Assembly (NCBI GenBank): GCA_029953675.1
Contig: JAMWBK010000006.1
Location: 1,860,001-1,924,000 of the forward strand
DNA from: Rhodosorus marinus
Taxonomy: Eukaryota > Rhodophyta > Stylonematophyceae > Stylonematales > Stylonemataceae
Direction: 5' to 3'
DNA length: 64,000 nucleotides
Below, piece by piece: positions 45,020 to 56,554 of this stretch. The notes beneath the pieces were generated by a model. It saw only the letters and a program-made list of their open reading frames with translations, searched no databases and was not told where the DNA came from. The translations under genes were made by a program, and so were the position numbers. Position 1 is the first letter of the stretch. The number at the start of each line of letters is the position of its first letter.

Positions 45020-47691
45020 TCAGCCTACCCGCAACGAGGAAAAAGAGACATAGCCGCAAGTCTTACTGACCTTTAGGACTCGGTTCAACGCCTGAACGTA
45101 GGCGGTGGTGGATGCCACCACAACATCTGTGTTCGCAGATGAGCCATTCACAGTTTTACCGGTTGTGTGGTCCTTCAACTGGACCATGACCTCTCCGAGT
45201 GCATCAATTCCTTTTGTGACACTGTTAACCTGTTACACACTCGCCGCCAAAAGTTTCAAAAGGGATGGACTTGCGTGAACAAATTTTTCGCAGGTTCTGA
45301 CCTTGTACTCCAGAAGGGTTATGGAGCCTTCTTCAAAACAGATCTTCTGGACACCCTGAAAAGCTGCGTCCACCGGCCCCGTCCCTACTGAACTTGCAGT
45401 AGTCTGGGTGGACGAGAAAATCGTCAGCTCTTTTAAAGCGGCAAATCTACGCGGCACAGGTCTTGAAATTTCCTACCTCTACTCCGTTCACATCCAGAGT
45501 AACGGTGGCAGTTGGTACCAACGGCTCTCCACACTGCACTTGCACTCTCACCAGTTTTACGTCAGGGGTATCCAGCTGCTTCACCTCATCACTGATAATG
45601 GACTCCAGGTCCCAATCCGTCACTTCTTTCTTCTTGTCGGCTAGTTCCTTGAATCTAAACAAGAGAGAGCTCGCGCTGCTGATTAGCAGTTTGGCCCGTA
45701 GCTACTGGCAGGCAATTGCGAACGCCCACAGGCAACCATCTTACCGGATAAAAGCCTTGTTTAACTCCTCGTCGCTAATATCATATCCCATTTCAGTCAG
45801 CCTCGCTCGGAACGCGGCTCTCCCCGAAAGTTTCCCGAGCACAAGGGAGTTGTCTCCATGTCCGATGGATTTCGCGTCCATGATCTCGTAAGTTAAGCGG
45901 TTTTTCAGTATACCTGGAAGGAAGGGGGGGATAATTTCACTGACGCCTCAGTATTGTAAACCTCTCATTGATATCAATTCCAACTAAAGGACGAAGTCTT
46001 ACCATCTTGATGAATTCCGCTCTCATGCGCGAAAGCATTTGCACCAACAATCGCTTTATTGGGTTGTACACTCATTCCTGTCATGTTTGAGACCATCCGA
46101 GAGCTGTTGTAGATCTCTCGGTGGTTGATGTTGGTCAGGAAAGAATCTGTTCAAACGAGAAGATTGAATTAGACCTCTTTGCACTCAGCTGATCTTGAAA
46201 TAGGAGCCACTTACTTTGGGCCAGGTGCAGCTTGGACGCGTAGTACTGTCTTCTCACTTGCAGGGCCATCACAATTTCCTCCATGGCTGCGTTGCCAGCC
46301 CTCTCTCCAATTCCGTTAATTGTGGTCTCGACCTAGATACATGGGATCGGTATGAATTCTCAGGCCTCACGCCTAACCGACGCTATATATAGAGCTTATT
46401 CTGAGAATTCTCACCTGACGAGCACCATTTTCAACACCAGAGAGGAAGTTTGCAACGGCCAAGCCGAGGTCATTGTGTCCGTGAAGAGAGATCGTCAAGT
46501 TTTCGATACCTTCTACGTTCTCTCTGATTCCGCGTATCAACGCGCCGTACTCATCTGGGGTTGTGTATCCGACCTGCACTCCCGGCATACATATATCTCG
46601 CAATTCAGAAATTGTTGTTTTGCGCTCGGGTCACTCAATGGGACCATCCGGCTCACCGTGTCTGGGACGTTAAGAGTCGTCGCGCCTGCCGCGATAGCTC
46701 GAGAATACACTTCGTACAAGAACTCAGGGTCAGATCGAGTTGCATCCTCAGCAGAGAACTCGACATCTTCACACAACGACCGAGCATGTGACACCATTTC
46801 CGTGGTGGCTTCCAAAACCTCAGCTGGAGTTTTCTTCAATTTATACTCCATGTGAAGGTCCGATGTCGCTATGAACGTATGAATTCGAGGGAACGACGCA
46901 TGCTTCACTGCCTCCCAGCATCTGTCAATATCAGGCTACGCAGCCATACAAACCATATTGAAGTTGAGGCATTGTTTCATCCTCCAAACCAAGAGCACAG
47001 CCCGGACAGCACGCGAAGCTGAACAATGTCCTACCTTTCTTGCCCTTGACAAACCACAAATGATCGGCGGATCATCGCGACATCCAACCGTCTGAGCGAT
47101 TGTTTTAACAGCTTCAAAGTCTCCAACGCTCGCAATTGGAAAACCGGCCTCTATGATATCTACACCCAGCTTCGCCAACTGTTTCGCGAGTATCAGCTTC
47201 TCTTCGCCAGTCAGGGATGCTCCTGGGGACTGTTCGCCATCTCTTAGAGTCGTGTCAAAGATTTTCACTCTCGCAGGGTCTCTGCCAGTTGCCAAATCTG
47301 GCCAGTAGCAGGGAAGGAGTCAGCGTGTGTCACTTTCCAAACAGAGTGATTGAACAACATAGTCCAGCGGGTCGCTCTATTCTCCCCATATTCGTCCCTA
47401 TCTGGGCCTTGCACTATCTCTCATGTACCACAGCGCAAGGACACACCGGAAAGAAGCTGTGCTGGAAGCGGAACACTCACCATGCTTGGTTGGGACAGGT
47501 GCAACTAGGACAGGATGCTTCTTTTCCAAGTCAACCTGCGGTTGAGTAGTTGTCATCCGCACACCAGTGGCTCGCTTCAGGGCAATATTCAGCGGTCGCC
47601 CTGGGCGGCAAACGTCTGAGCCTCCAAACGTACTCTGCCGCAGACTCTGCTGGGCGACGCCTGACAGGACGAATCCTTGCGTTGAGCTCAT
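45020..47691 (-). CDS. leuA: 2-isopropylmalate synthase, organelle-targeted, 10 exons
   Basis: Condenses acetyl-CoA with 2-oxoisovalerate, the first committed step of leucine synthesis. Exons read leftward: 47691-47481, 47297-47035, 46935-46657, 46573-46415, 46332-46215, 46146-46003, 45913-45745, 45654-45477, 45403-45302 and 45229-45020, 610 aa, all in phase. Catalytic markers: [13 protein letters not shown], the metal-binding [15 protein letters not shown] and HESGIHQDG. The C-terminal LeuA dimer/regulatory domain (leucine feedback) is present ([49 protein letters not shown]). The ~65-residue N-terminal extension is Ser/Arg-rich and acid-poor, consistent with a plastid transit peptide. The last 16 residues could instead follow another intron. 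Confidence 0.92.
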
Positions 47692-48405
47692 TATCTGCAC
47701 TTCCGAAACAATTCAAGCCGCGCAACAAGAATCAAAGCCCCAAAACTCCCCCGAGCAAAAGCAAACGAATCAGCAAGATCCTCCCCCCCTCCACCCCAAA
47801 CCCCCGAAATCAAAAAATTCCAATTAGGATGCCCAACGCATCACTCTCCCAAACAGCAACTAGCACTCCACCAACAGTCAAGCAGAGAGGCGGCCCACCC
47901 CCAACCCCTTCCTCACAGCTGTATATATACACCCTCCCAAAAAAACAAGAACAACTTCAGCTCCAAACACAACTGACACTGATGGAGTCTCCCATCGTCA
48001 TTGGAGGTGGCCCGCAGGAGCAATTCTTCCATCATTTCCATTTGATGTTTACGGCGAAACGCACTCAAAAAGACCCGTTCTTTTAAACCTACCCAGTATC
48101 TGGTCTTGAGGTATCCGTAACCTTAGCCTGGCCAATGTAATTATTTAAAAATAAAAGAACAACTCCTACAAAGGGTGAGATAAGAAGAAAGATCCCCACC
48201 CCTAAGCTAATGCTTGAAATTTTAGTTCCACTTTTTTCCAACGAAGCTCATTTGACCACCGACGGAAAAGAGGTTTATTTGTTTTGGGGATTTTTTTCCT
48301 CGGCCGGATTTCGGGGTGACGCTTTGGATGGGAAGGGTGACACTCTCTGGTGTTTTGTTTGTTTGTTTGGATTTCTCGTGCTCTTCTGCGCGAGCATATT
48401 CCGCA
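47692..48405. other. Divergent intergenic region
   Basis: 47700-48000 is the C/A-rich leader of the minus LeuA gene; the 178-aa plus frame over it is antisense and rejected. 48260-48400 turns G/T-rich on the plus strand, which would fit a plus-strand gene starting at 48406. Confidence 0.45.
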
Positions 48406-48642
48406 ATGGGATTACAGGAAGCCTATTCCCTCGGCTCCGGTGTTTATTTTTCGTCCATGGGCCTATCGCCGATCCCGTATATCGATCAATGTGTAGTTCA
48501 CATCCTGCACCAAAATATTCAAAAGCCTGCTCGAAAGAAACAACAAGTTTGCTCCCGGTCAGATCTTGTCATCAGCAGCAACGGTGACAATATGTACCCA
48601 TATGAGAGTATCATCGTTCTCATTCGCGCGTATACTCAATAG
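48406..48642 (+). CDS. Possible 78-aa protein overlapping the next gene antisense
   Basis: An ATG frame after a G/T-rich tract encodes AYSLGSGVYFSSMGLSPIPY, QCVVHILHQNIQKPARKKQ and DLVISSNGDN. Composition is protein-like and there is no intron. Its last 84 nt overlap the 3' end of the minus-strand CGDPxCPP gene. Either the two genes overlap tail to tail or this frame is partly a shadow. No family recognised. Confidence 0.35.
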   Translation: MGLQEAYSLGSGVYFSSMGLSPIPYIDQCVVHILHQNIQKPARKKQQVCSRSDLVISSNGDNMYPYESIIVLIRAYTQ

Positions 48643-48816
48643 AGAGGGGGGGGGACATTCAGGATCTCCACACTGGGCTTCTGCGAGGAATGTTGCATTG
48701 GAGCACAGGCGCCCCAGCCTAAAGACTTCTTCTACTAAATTATTCGATTGTGCTAGTCTGATTTTCAGTCCTCCGACTTCATCCTCGGCCATAGAAGGGC
48801 CAGCGAAGAGAGACAT
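48559..48816 (-). CDS. Small CGDPxCPP-motif protein, unknown function
   Basis: Single exon, 85 aa from the Met at 48816 (alternatives: Met 48834 upstream, Met 48792 downstream). It starts MSLFAGPSMAEDEVGGLKIR, has a helix VEEVFRLGRL, then the distinctive EAQCGDPECPPPSLLSI, and ends WVHIVTVAADDKI. The Cys-Gly-Asp/Glu-Pro-x-Cys-Pro-Pro motif followed by a basic/aromatic strand resembles a small conserved family I have seen in plants and algae, but I cannot name it with confidence. A run of nine G on the plus strand (48646-48654) encodes its triple proline. Confidence 0.5.
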   Translation of the reverse strand: MSLFAGPSMAEDEVGGLKIRLAQSNNLVEEVFRLGRLCSNATFLAEAQCGDPECPPPSLLSIRANENDDTLIWVHIVTVAADDKI

Positions 48817-49104
48817 CTTTCTCTTTTTGTTCATTACCAGCTGGTCTGGTACTAGAGAGCTCTCTACTAAAGCGCGCCGATTACAGAGATTGATGGTGGA
48901 GCATCTCTCAAGCTGAGAGGTATTCAGAGCATATAAGCTGCATCTGTAAGAAGCGTGTAAGGAATGCAAATCCGTAGCTTTTTCAAGCGCCCTGGCACGT
49001 CCTCTCGCTCGTGTTCAAATGGTTGATGGAGCGCTAACGAAAGGGGTGGGTAATGCGGGTTGACCGGTTTCGGATAGGTAGCGATAGGCTCTCCTAGCTC
49101 TAGC

Positions 49105-49626
49105 ATGATCGTAGGAGATACTTTTACAGGCACTATGAGGATGTATGGCTTCGTTGTTCCGTCTTTCGGCCATGGGACTTCTGTCCGTGGAAGTCGGCGG
49201 ATGGTTTCTCGGGGATGTCAAGATCTGTCGGAGGCGCGTTACATGGCAACGTCGTTATTGAAAAGCGCTGGTTTAGTGGATGATCATGTTCGCGCTAGCG
49301 ATCTGACGATAATAGCTCCGGATGGTGAGGCCCAGTTTATGAGCAATGGATTTTTTCAAATTGTAAACAAGGGAAGGAGATGCGTGTGCTTGCTCCCCGG
49401 TCAGAGACTTCGGGAACATTACCACGATGTGGATGAACTGTTCCATATCACAGGAGGATCTGTAGATATAACCATTCCGGATGACATCAACACCCTCAGC
49501 ATTGGAGATGACATCGACATTCCGCGTGAGACTCCACACAGCCTGTACGCTTCCGAGAAGGATGGAGTTCAATTCTTCTCAGACGAGGGGCAGAAGAAGC
49601 GGACTACTGTTTGGACCGATCGGTAG
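49105..49626 (+). CDS. Single-domain cupin protein
   Basis: Single exon, 173 aa. The C-terminal half is a cupin beta-barrel. Motif 1 is PGQRLREHYHDVDELFHITG, with the HxHx3Ex6G metal ligands (His, His, Glu). Motif 2 is GDDIDIPRETPHSLYA, with the third His. Cupins bind a divalent metal; small ones include dioxygenases, isomerases and storage folds, so the reaction cannot be predicted. The first ~70 residues are basic with several Ser/Arg; internal Mets at 49129 and 49243 are possible alternative starts. No intron, unusual in this window. Confidence 0.75.
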   Translation: MIVGDTFTGTMRMYGFVVPSFGHGTSVRGSRRMVSRGCQDLSEARYMATSLLKSAGLVDDHVRASDLTIIAPDGEAQFMSNGFFQIVNKGRRCVCLLPGQRLREHYHDVDELFHITGGSVDITIPDDINTLSIGDDIDIPRETPHSLYASEKDGVQFFSDEGQKKRTTVWTDR

Positions 49627-50257
49627 GAATCATCTTCTATGCATTTAAACACAACGAGAGCAAGCCGTTACGCACAGGCGCGGAACGCGGTGCAACCTCA
49701 GGAACTATAAAATCACTTTGCTGGCAGATACAGAGTATGGCGCAAACGACCAGGACAAACTTAAGGGGATATGAAGGAGGCTTTATATGTAGTAGAAGAA
49801 TTCAGGAAAGATAGTCATGTTGATATAGTCCCGTCGAGTCGGATTCACCTGCTCGTTTTACATCACCTCCGAGGGCATTAACCCAGCACATACGATCAAC
49901 TGTTGTCAATTTGCCAACTTCACATTCGTTGTTGGATTTCAACGGTTGATTTCCCGTTGCTGAGCAAGTGGGCTTGAGCTACGCCACTGATATATTCGCA
50001 CCGCTTTATATGATGAGCTTTAGAATTGAAGTTCCTGGGGCTGTCGCTGGAGGCATGTAGATCTCCGCCTTGATCTCCTGTTGTGCAGTATCCTAGTGAA
50101 GTCTGCGTTGTCGAGCTCAGCGGGATATAGTTAAGCTGTTGGGATAGCGGTGGAGTCGTGGACGCGGACAAGGGCGACACTTTCTGTACTGGATATGCTC
50201 GAGGTCTGCTGAAAGAATTGTGTGATGCAAACGTTGACGAGCTGAAATATTGGAAGG
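49627..50257. other. Intergenic region
   Basis: No supported feature; probable promoter and leader of the F-box-like gene. Confidence 0.45.
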
Positions 50258-51538
50258 ATGGAGGTCTTTGGATTGGATGTATTGGAGAATGTCGGTAGGT
50301 ATCTTGCGCTGGAGGACCGTTTAAACCTTGCAATGACCTCCAAGGCCTGTTTCAGTGGGTTGCAGAGGAAACTAGACTTTGTAAATGCCGCTGTGGAACG
50401 CCCTTCGGTACTGAGAGTCAAGCATCAAAACACTGCTGTGCCAGATGAATCTACGAGGTGGTTGGTTTCCGGGAATGGAAGGGTTCTTGTGTCTATCGAA
50501 ATCTATCTGCGGTTGTGCGGTGAATTATGTATAACTCGGATGTCGATTCCAGAACTCGAATCACAGAGGATCTATCTGAGAGATCAATGTCTCGACACGC
50601 GTTTGGGGGAGACCCGACTGTCTCACTCTGGCAAGCTTCTCGCTTTCGATTTTTTTAACGACAGAGGAGGCATGACTCACAACGTGCACATAGCGCAACT
50701 TGGAGAGGGTGGTGTGGTTATGCTGGGCTCGTATATGTTCGTTGGTAGGACGATTTGGGAGATTCGGATATCTCCGTCTGACCAGTATATTGCTGTTGGA
50801 ATGGATCAGGGAATGTTCGTTATGGATAGGGAAGCCCGAATCTTGTATTCTTGTCCATGTACATTCCCCAGCGATTTTCTTGTTTCCCTCGGCAATTTCG
50901 CTTTCACCGAAGGAGACGATTTGCTGTTTTTGAGTGAAGAGCCGGACGGTGTTGAGGTTGGCGGGAAGACGGCGGTGGCGAAGATGTGTTCGCCACCTTT
51001 TACCGATCAAGTTCGACTTGCACCACTACCGGAAAGGGTCGGCGGGAGGTGGGGGATATCCTTACAAGAATACAATAGACTCGTCTATCATCAGGAGGAG
51101 AAGGGCCTCGTTGAGGCATTCACGGTCCTTCCACGGGCCCAGGGGTACCAGAGTTATTTAACGGTATCAAAGAAAATACCTCGCTACTGCACGGTAAAGC
51201 TTGTATCGTACGTTGAGGTAAGCAGAGCATGAAATCGAACGGCGCAGTGCCCAAAGCTCAACCGGACGTGCCGTTGCTTTCACGAAAGGATGACGAACGG
51301 ATAACATGGGTCTGTGCGGATGGATCAGATAGGAGAACACCTAAGGAGAGAGTTTTCGTATCCAACAATGGGCATGCTCCCAGTCAGAGTGCGACTGACC
51401 GGAAATCTTGGACAATTGGTTCCCTCTTTGACAGACGGGTTAGGACTTGGGAGTCCAGTAGCTGCATCCAGAGTGACGGTGGATGGTGTAGCTCTGCATA
51501 TAGTTCACGGGAAAGGGATGACACGATTGTTTGTGTGA
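50258..51538 (+). CDS. F-box-like protein with possible propeller domain, 2 exons
   Basis: Exon 50258-51217 (320 codons) begins MEVFGLDVLENVGRYLALED and continues RLNLAMTSKACFSGLQRKL, an F-box-like helical start (LPxDVLxxIxxYLxxxDxxxL). It continues with strand-rich sequence (SGKLLAFDFFNDRGGM, IWEIRISPSDQYIAVGMDQG) suggesting a beta-propeller. A GTAAGC donor at 51218 joins in phase to 51329-51538 (VRLTGNLGQLVPSLTDGLGL, ALHIVHGKGMTRLFV). F-box proteins bridge SCF ubiquitin ligases to substrates. The overlapping frame 51229-51606 was judged intronic or shadow. F-box assignment is tentative. Confidence 0.6.
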
Positions 51539-52927
51539 TGAACCTACGTCCGTTTCTCGAAAGCAAAGAGTCCTGGGAACTGGTTATGCGCGCTGCTTGC
51601 GCATAAGCGTTGACCTAGGAGCACTGGGTGTTTTCGATAGACGACATCGAGTCCCGCAAACGGCTTGAGGAAAATATTTCCTAAAAAGTCATTTCGGAGA
51701 AGACACTGTTGAAACCATACGTACACAGGGGTTGGAGATGGCGTACTTCGAAAAACGACTCTGGCTTGTTTTCCGGCTAAGAAAGGCTCGCTTCCTAGGA
51801 GTTTAGGTAAGCTACGGGTAAGATATCTTTGGGCAGGTACCGGAAAGTTTCTTAGATTTTAAAGCCCAACCGTCACATCTGACCACGACTGACTTTTGTT
51901 TACAAATAGTAATTAGATACAATCTCGCGTAAAGCATACTTCAAAATATTATATTCACTGCTCCCGTTTTATGCTTAGGGCAAGACCACCCAGGTCAAGA
52001 GGACGGAGGAATTGACTCGACCTCAGTATCCCAGAGGCGTTCGGCTTCAGGGGTGCTTGCGCGCTTTTGTGTCCATTCGGACCGTTCACGACCTCTTTTG
52101 GTCCCTCCAAGGACCGCTCTGCCACGTTTCTGACCTAAGAGCCCTCCTGAACATTCTTCCTTTGTCTCATCCAGATGGGAAGGCAGCTTCCCACTTTGCG
52201 GGTTCTCGCCCCCGAGTGGAAACGAAAAACACGAGCAACACTAATGGGCTTTGATACGGGTAAATTTTGCCGAATCAACAAGCAGCGCCGTACCTGCGGG
52301 GACGATCTCTTCGTCACCGGAGCACGAGCGCACCAAAGACTATCGTAAACAGCATCAGAGCACCCTGTCTGCTTTCACACTTCTTTTGTAGACCTGAATT
52401 GCCCGGTGTGAAAGGATTCCGCCCAATCACCCTTTCCATTCCAACGGGCAATCCAAAAAAAAAAAATCCGTCGAGAAGTAAACCAAGCCAAGAAAAACAA
52501 CGAAACACAGCACAAAGGTTAGTCAACAGCACCGTCGATTCCGTAAACAACAATTATCCAATAGAAAACTGACAAGTCACCCTTTAAGTACTTTTCGTGT
52601 GAACCATTGGTTGATTACTCGGTTTTGCATATCTGCGAAAATGGATATGTTTTAGTCGGGAGAGTTGCTGCTTAGGTGATCTTTAATTGCCAACGGGTTA
52701 CCTGCTTTTCGAACACCGGAACGGTGGCAAAACGTAAACGCTAAAAGCCGATCTTCGCCGTTGTAGGGAGATTGTAGCAGTCGATTATAGTGTTAGGTGT
52801 TGTGGGTGTGTGTCACGGGGGTATTTTACCTTTTCTTGCAGGGCTTTCTGTACACTTTGCAAGGTGTTCGAGGAGGATCGTGAGGGGGTGACTTCTCTTT
52901 TTTCGGTTGCTTTTTTTTTTGTAGAAG
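51539..52927. other. Intergenic region with a possible minus-strand exon and CyP40 leader
   Basis: Includes the candidate exon at 51995-52240 listed separately. The plus strand is C/A-rich at 52400-52560, which would fit a minus gene starting near 52350. 52790-52927 is the G/T-rich leader of the cyclophilin gene. Confidence 0.4.
51995..52240 (-). CDS. Possible C-terminal exon of an unrecognised small gene
   Basis: After a TAG acceptor at 52241, one frame stays open for 82 codons to a stop: FPLGGENPQSGKLPSHLDE, then GGLLGQKRGRAVLGGTKRGR and EAERLWDTEVESIPPSS. It is rich in Gly, Arg and Lys. A first exon starting MLFTI near 52350 is possible, but the phase was not settled. No family recognised. 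Confidence 0.3.
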   Translation of the reverse strand, partial: CCSCFSFPLGGENPQSGKLPSHLDETKEECSGGLLGQKRGRAVLGGTKRGRERSEWTQKRASTPEAERLWDTEVESIPPSS

Positions 52928-54123
52928 ATGGGACGAACGAAATGCTTTTTCGACATTTCCGTCGGCGGAGAACCGAGTAAGTGATAGACCACTGATCGGA
53001 TTTGCTTTTCTTATGATAAGAAAGAGGAGTACTGACCATGGTCCCCGCTGCGGTTGTTCTCCTGAAGGTGGTAGGTTTGTGTTCGAACTTTTTGAGGATG
53101 TGGTTCCCAAGACGGCGGAAAATTTTCGAGCGCTGTGCACTGGTGAAAAGGGGGTAGGTAAGTCAGGAAAACCTTTGCACTACAAAGGATCTCTTTTCCA
53201 TCGTTGCATAAAGAGCTTCATGCTCCAAGGTGGCGACTTTACAGCGGGGAACGGAACGGGTGGGGAATCAATCTACGGGACCAAGTTTGAGGATGAAAAC
53301 TTTGAGTTGAAACATGACAGACCAGGCTTGCTCTCAATGGCAAATGCGGGTGCGGATACGAACGGCAGCCAGTTCTTCTTGACAACAGTTGCAACTCCTC
53401 ATTTGGATGGGAAGCACGTAGTGTTTGGTGAATGCATACGTGGCATGGGTCTCGCGTACTTCATTGAAAACTTGGAGACAAACAACCAAAAACCTGTTGC
53501 CGATGTTGTCATCGAAGATTGCGGGGAGGGCGAAGGTCCTGAGAGGGATGACATGCCCGAGTTTCCCGAGGAAAATGACCTCGCAAATATGGAGGAAGTT
53601 CGAAAAAGGGTGACTAATTTCAAAGATGAAGGCAACAAGCACTTCTCCAAACAAAATTTCGAAGCTGCGAAAAGGATGTATAGCTCGGCGTTGAGGTACA
53701 CAAGCATGGCGAAGGACGAGAGCCTGAAAGAACTGGAAGGTAGTGGAACACCGTGGACCAGTCCATTCTATTAAGCCTTGTAGCTGATCACCATACTTCT
53801 TGGGACCCTTTTCAGTATCATGCAGTCTCAACAGAGCCGCGTGTGAACTCAAACTCGGACGAAACTCAGCAGCAGTCGAGGACTGTTCAAAAGTCCTGGA
53901 GAACAGTGCAGCGACTGAGCTACAAAAAGCCAAAGCACATTATCGAAAGGCATCGGCCTTCTACATGATGAAGAAGCTTGACGAGGCCATGTCAGAAATT
54001 GAAGCTGGATTGCTGCTCGCCTCTGAAGATCCAGCCCTCAACGCGTACAAGGGCAATGTGAAGAAGGCAATTGCCGTCAGAGATGAGAGGGAGAAGAATC
54101 TTTACTCACGTATGCTAGGCTAG
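52928..54123 (+). CDS. CYP40: Cyclophilin-40 (PPIase plus TPR co-chaperone), 3 exons
   Basis: Exons 52928-52976, 53068-53739 and 53816-54123 give 342 aa. Residues 1-175 are a cyclophilin peptidyl-prolyl isomerase: [20 protein letters not shown], catalytic Arg in [24 protein letters not shown], and [13 protein letters not shown]. The His in that last motif replaces the Trp that binds cyclosporin in cyclophilin A; it is typical of CyP40, which binds the drug weakly. After an acidic linker come TPR repeats ([54 protein letters not shown]), which in CyP40 dock on the C-terminal EEVD of Hsp90. Cytosolic. The length fits the family. Confidence 0.93.
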
Positions 54124-54672
54124 GGCTCAGAAAGCATCTCAACCTTCGGCCCCGGGGACCGATGGCCAAAACGCGGAGGAAGGCCCCACTTTTCAATCCG
54201 ATCCACCCGCACTATACTTAATCAAGAACAAAAAGTTTCTATATTTCAACAAACGGATACCCTTCGAAAAGTATTCGAAAACTTAAGCAGTCCCAAGCAT
54301 CCCAAAAAAGGGCACCTGCGGAACATTGGCTTCGAAGCCTTGTTTGCGGCGCAAAGAAACCAGACAGAAAAAAAAGTGTTGAAACTAGAATGGAGAACAT
54401 TGGTCAGTTCACTCGGCCAGGAATAAGGACAACAATTTCGATGTTTTTTGCGGATCTCGAGATTGTCCCGAGGTTTTGGAGGTTCTTTGGGGGGTTTGCC
54501 GGGCTGTAGCGGGTTTAGCACCGATCAGGCAGTTGAGCGTGGTTGGATCTTTCTGGGAGGCATGGGCTTCTTGGGGTGAAAGTGTTTCTGTCCATTTCTG
54601 TCCATTTCTGTCCGTTTCTGTTTTGGATAGTTTGAAGCGTACGGTTATTTTATTAGCAAAGAGGTCAGGATA
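54124..54672. other. Intergenic region and G/T-rich leader of RRF
   Basis: 54440-54672 is G/T-rich and contains a short tandem repeat. The minus frame across it is antisense. Confidence 0.5.
54587..54620. repeat. Ten-bp tandem repeat in a gene leader
   Basis: Two perfect units of TCCATTTCTG flanked by one-mismatch copies (GTTTCTG on the left, TCCGTTTCTG on the right), within the G/T-rich leader about 55 nt upstream of the RRF start codon. Confidence 0.8.
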
Positions 54673-55598
54673 ATGGCGTTCGTGACTACATTCTCGACCA
54701 GCCTGAGGTCTGGAGAGGGGTCCTCGATTTGTGGGTCACGACCTCTGAGCAGGCCTTCGCAGAGGAAGATGGTGGGCTGCGGTTATCACATTGATATTTT
54801 GGGACTATGACTGACGGAGTGATTGGTTTTTGACTTCTGTTGATTTATCACCCCTGCTAGGTAAGAATCTTTATGGCGCAGGAGGAGCAACTGAAGCGAG
54901 CCGAAGACAGAATGAAGAAGACTGTTGAGACCGTTAAGAGCAATTTCAACACAGTTAGAACTGGAAGGGCGAACGCATCGATGCTCGATAGAGTTGTGGT
55001 TCCATACTATGAGGTCGATACTCCGCTGAACCAGCTGGCTTCCATTTCGATCCCTTCGTCCACAACGATCCAGATTGATCCGTATGACAAGTCCGTTCTT
55101 GGTGACATCGAAAGGTCTTTAATGGTAATAATCGCCGCTGCGTCGTCTATGCGACGTCACCTGGTGACTTTGGGTTGAATTGGGTTTGATTCTTACCGGT
55201 TCCCATTTTAGGAAGCGGACTTGGGCATGAATCCAAACAGCGATGGGAGCGTCATTAGATTGATAGTTCCTCCTTTGACGCAAGAACGTAGGAAAGAATT
55301 CGTCAAGTCTGTCAAAGGTAGGATCTTCGACAATTCAGTGACTGTCTGTGACCTTAATCCCAATCTGAACGTTTCACTATTGACACGCGGGTCAGCGATC
55401 GCGGAGCACGGCAGAGTGGCTGTTAGAAACATCCGGCGGGACGCGATTGATAAATACAAGAAAGCAGAAAAGGATGGAGACATGTCCAAGGACGAGAGCA
55501 AGACGAATCAGGACTTAGCTCAGAAGCTAACTGACAAGTACGTTAAGACAATTGATGGCCTCGCTTCTGAGAAGGAAAAGGATATTCTCAAGGTATAG
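54673..55598 (+). CDS. RRF: Plastid-type ribosome recycling factor, 4 exons
   Basis: Exons 54673-54771, 54861-55124, 55212-55317 and 55396-55598 give 223 aa. After a ~38-residue Ser/Arg-rich presequence (MAFVTTFSTSLRSGEG...) the bacterial-type RRF fold is complete: NFNTVRTGRANASMLDRVVV, YYEVDTPLNQLASISIP, SDGSVIRLIVPPLTQERRKE, HGRVAVRNIRRDAIDKYKK. RRF splits post-termination ribosomes with EF-G. The presequence starting MAF and the bacterial character indicate an organelle, more likely plastid than mitochondrion. The intron at 55318-55395 keeps frame-like sequence but was removed because it splits the conserved VK-AxxGRVAVRNIRR motif. Confidence 0.92.
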
Positions 55599-56554
55599 TA
55601 TGGTACAACGATAAAGGCCAAATTTTTGACTGGTTACTACTCCCGTGGAGTAGGACGTCCAACTGGGGTTAGCGCTTTGCAAAGAATGAGGTCACCACTG
55701 TTTTACTTTCATCGCCAGTCAAGAAGCTTAAACTCTATAGGGCTACCCAATGAGCAACTGGATCTCTGCGCTGCGATGGCTTGGCACCGGATCTCATCGT
55801 GTCAGTGCAAAGTCAAGCAGAAGAGTGCATGGTGACCAGTCTCGTGCCCGGACCATCAAGAAACGAATGGTTCCATTCCCAGCTGAACGTGCTGGTGATA
55901 GATGAACGCATAAGGGTCTAGTTAAAGCTTTCACGCCAGATGAGGGGTTGCAGACCGTCACGCGACCAGTATTTCTCTTTCTCTTAGACAACGACGACAG
56001 GTACAGTTCATAGAAGCTGTGACGATCTGAATGCCTTCCATAAGAGACCTTTTCGTTGTACCCCAGAACAATCTGGCAACCAGTTGCCAAAGGCTCACTG
56101 GATTGAAATCTGGGAAAACAGTTCCGTTGCGGATTAGCGTGAGAATGTATTATGTGGAACTGTCATTGATTTCTTAACAGCGAAAAAGCGCCTATCTAAA
56201 AAACCAAGACCATGGAGGCAAACATGAACCTGCACGCTCTTAAGTCACGTTGACGTAAACGTTTAGACACTACAGTAGTACAAAATAGTATCGAGCAATC
56301 ACTGAATATCTGATAATTTATCACCTTTCTCTCTATAGTCAGATTAGTATCTCTGGTTTGTACATTTCGTTTCGTACTGATACTACCTGGATAGTTCGTA
56401 GATTTTTCGGCTTTGAACAGAAAGAACCAGCAGGATCGATCTCGGCGAGAAGAGGGTTGGGGGATTCGGGGATTGGATTGGTCGAGTTGGGTTCTGGTTG
56501 TTTCTCCTCCAGCATAAGATTTGAGAGTGTAAGAAAGCGCAAAAACTTTGCAAG
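55599..56554. other. Intergenic region
   Basis: No supported feature. The last ~100 bases are G/T-rich, leading into the PMT gene. Confidence 0.5.

Noticed and set aside
47550-48086. 178-aa plus-strand open frame
   Set aside because: Overlaps the LeuA first exon and its C/A-rich leader on the opposite strand; low-complexity translation.
55318-55395. Open stretch between RRF exons 3 and 4
   Set aside because: Retaining it would interrupt the conserved RRF motif before GRVAVRNIRR; it has GT-AG ends.
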